Part shown: piece by piece, positions 14,833 through 15,391 of the stretch
Layout of the letters: each line of letters opens with the position of its first letter
Numbering within the stretch: position 1 is the stretch's first letter
DNA from: JAQBGV01 sp032128395
GTDB lineage: Bacteria > Planctomycetota > UBA8108 > UBA1146
Assembly (NCBI GenBank): GCA_032128395.1
Contig: JAQBGV010000124.1
Location: 1 to 15,391, forward strand
DNA length: 15,391 bases
Direction of reading: 5' to 3'
Made by a program: the position numbers and the translations under genes
The notes under the pieces: model-generated
Told to the model about the DNA's origin: nothing
Databases searched by the model: none
Seen by the model: only the letters and a program-made list of their open reading frames with translations

Positions 14833-15391
14833 TTACGAAGCGAAAATGCGGTCCATCCGCTTCGCGATCTCCGCCAGCCGCTCTCGGTTCCCCCCAGGAA
14901 TCTCCGCCGTCCCCCACCCCTCGTAGCCGATCTCATCGAGCGCGCGCATCACCGCGGGCCAGTCGCAGTCTCCTTCGAGGAGCTCGACGCTGAAGCCCTT
15001 CCAGAGCCCCTCGTCGTCGCGGCGCTTGCGGCTGTACTCCTTGATGTCGAGCTTGAGGATCCGCTTCCCGAGGATCTCGATCCACTGCTCGGGCCACCCG
15101 TAGTTGATGATGTTGCCCACATCGAAGTGCCAGCCGATCTGGTCGCTCTCGAACTCATCGACGTACCGCGCGGCTTCCATCGGGCTGAGCAGAAACTGGT
15201 TCCAGACGTTCTCGAGCGCGATCTTCACGCCGAGTTCCTTCGCGAGCGGCAGCACCCTTCGGATCTCCTCCTGGCTCAGGCGGTAGGCACTGGCGTACGA
15301 GATTTCCTTCGAGACCACCGCAGGGACGAGCAGCACGGTCGAGGCGCCGTAGCGTTTGGCATCTCTCTCAGCGCCGTTTCGAGCCCCTCGC
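14833..15391 (-). CDS. Sugar phosphate isomerase/epimerase-family TIM-barrel protein (5' end outside window)
   Basis: The last 185 residues of the protein are present; the frame stays open to the window edge, so the start lies beyond it. The family (xylose isomerase-like/AP endonuclease 2 TIM barrel) includes metal-dependent sugar epimerases, isomerases and hydroxypyruvate isomerases. Visible landmarks are KIALENVWNQ with the first metal-binding Glu (codon at 15213), HFDVGN with the metal Asp (codon at 15123), LKLDIKEYS, and the final WGTAEIPGGN with the last Glu (codon at 14904). In relatives the third segment usually reads H-x-K-D and supplies a His; here the aligned residue appears to be Asp. 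AKRYGASTVLLVP near the edge matches the expected preceding strand. No export signal can be judged. The fold is confident, the substrate unknown. Confidence 0.88.
   Translation of the reverse strand, partial: RGARNGAERDAKRYGASTVLLVPAVVSKEISYASAYRLSQEEIRRVLPLAKELGVKIALENVWNQFLLSPMEAARYVDEFESDQIGWHFDVGNIINYGWPEQWIEILGKRILKLDIKEYSRKRRDDEGLWKGFSVELLEGDCDWPAVMRALDEIGYEGWGTAEIPGGNRERLAEIAKRMDRIFAS

Noticed and set aside
14654..14917. Upstream extension of the cytochrome gene
   Set aside because: It overlaps the isomerase-like gene on the same strand, includes the hairpin at 14796-14817, and would bury the signal peptide that begins at 14653.

Overview
The window is high-GC bacterial DNA (roughly two-thirds G+C by eye) with tightly packed genes. 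I found no transposase, phage, integrase or CRISPR signal. The best guess for the source is a planctomycete or a close relative. This rests on three exported protein types that are common there: a YVTN-propeller/di-haem cytochrome ending in a dockerin-like calcium-binding module, an FG-GAP propeller with GDVDGDG loops, and a xylose-isomerase-like TIM-barrel protein. No rRNA or marker protein settles the taxonomy.

Region 1 (1-2610) is mostly housekeeping. On the minus strand a tRNA-Met(CAU) with a recognisable promoter lies just upstream of rpmB (ribosomal protein L28, zinc-binding form). Divergent from them is a comF-family phosphoribosyltransferase gene on the plus strand. It converges on a minus-strand SAM-dependent methyltransferase with a very lysine-rich N-terminus. 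Next comes a small minus-strand gene (2281-2610) that is easy to miss. Its 109-residue product resembles the SpoA/FliN C-terminal domain.

Region 2 (2611-4590) holds a 120-bp divergent intergenic space containing an imperfect 25-bp palindrome, then a plus-strand SLC13/DASS-type permease with two cytosolic TrkA-C-like domains. Its 3' end overlaps the next, convergent gene by 72 bp.

Region 3 (4519-14653) fills two-thirds of the window with three large minus-strand genes, read in the order cytochrome, mannosidase, propeller. They encode (i) a 1004-residue YVTN/di-haem cytochrome/dockerin-like protein, (ii) a 1661-residue secreted GH38 alpha-mannosidase-like enzyme with Ig-like modules and a C-terminal CBM9/DOMON-type domain, and (iii) a 596-residue TPR plus seven-bladed FG-GAP propeller. 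All three have apparent export signals and face the same way, with gaps of 222 and 121 bp. They could form a cell-surface glycan-processing and redox cluster, but that functional link is inference.

Region 4 (14654-15391) contains a GC hairpin without a U-tract and the 3' part of a sugar phosphate isomerase/epimerase-family gene that runs off the right edge. No stretch longer than about 220 bases lacks a gene.
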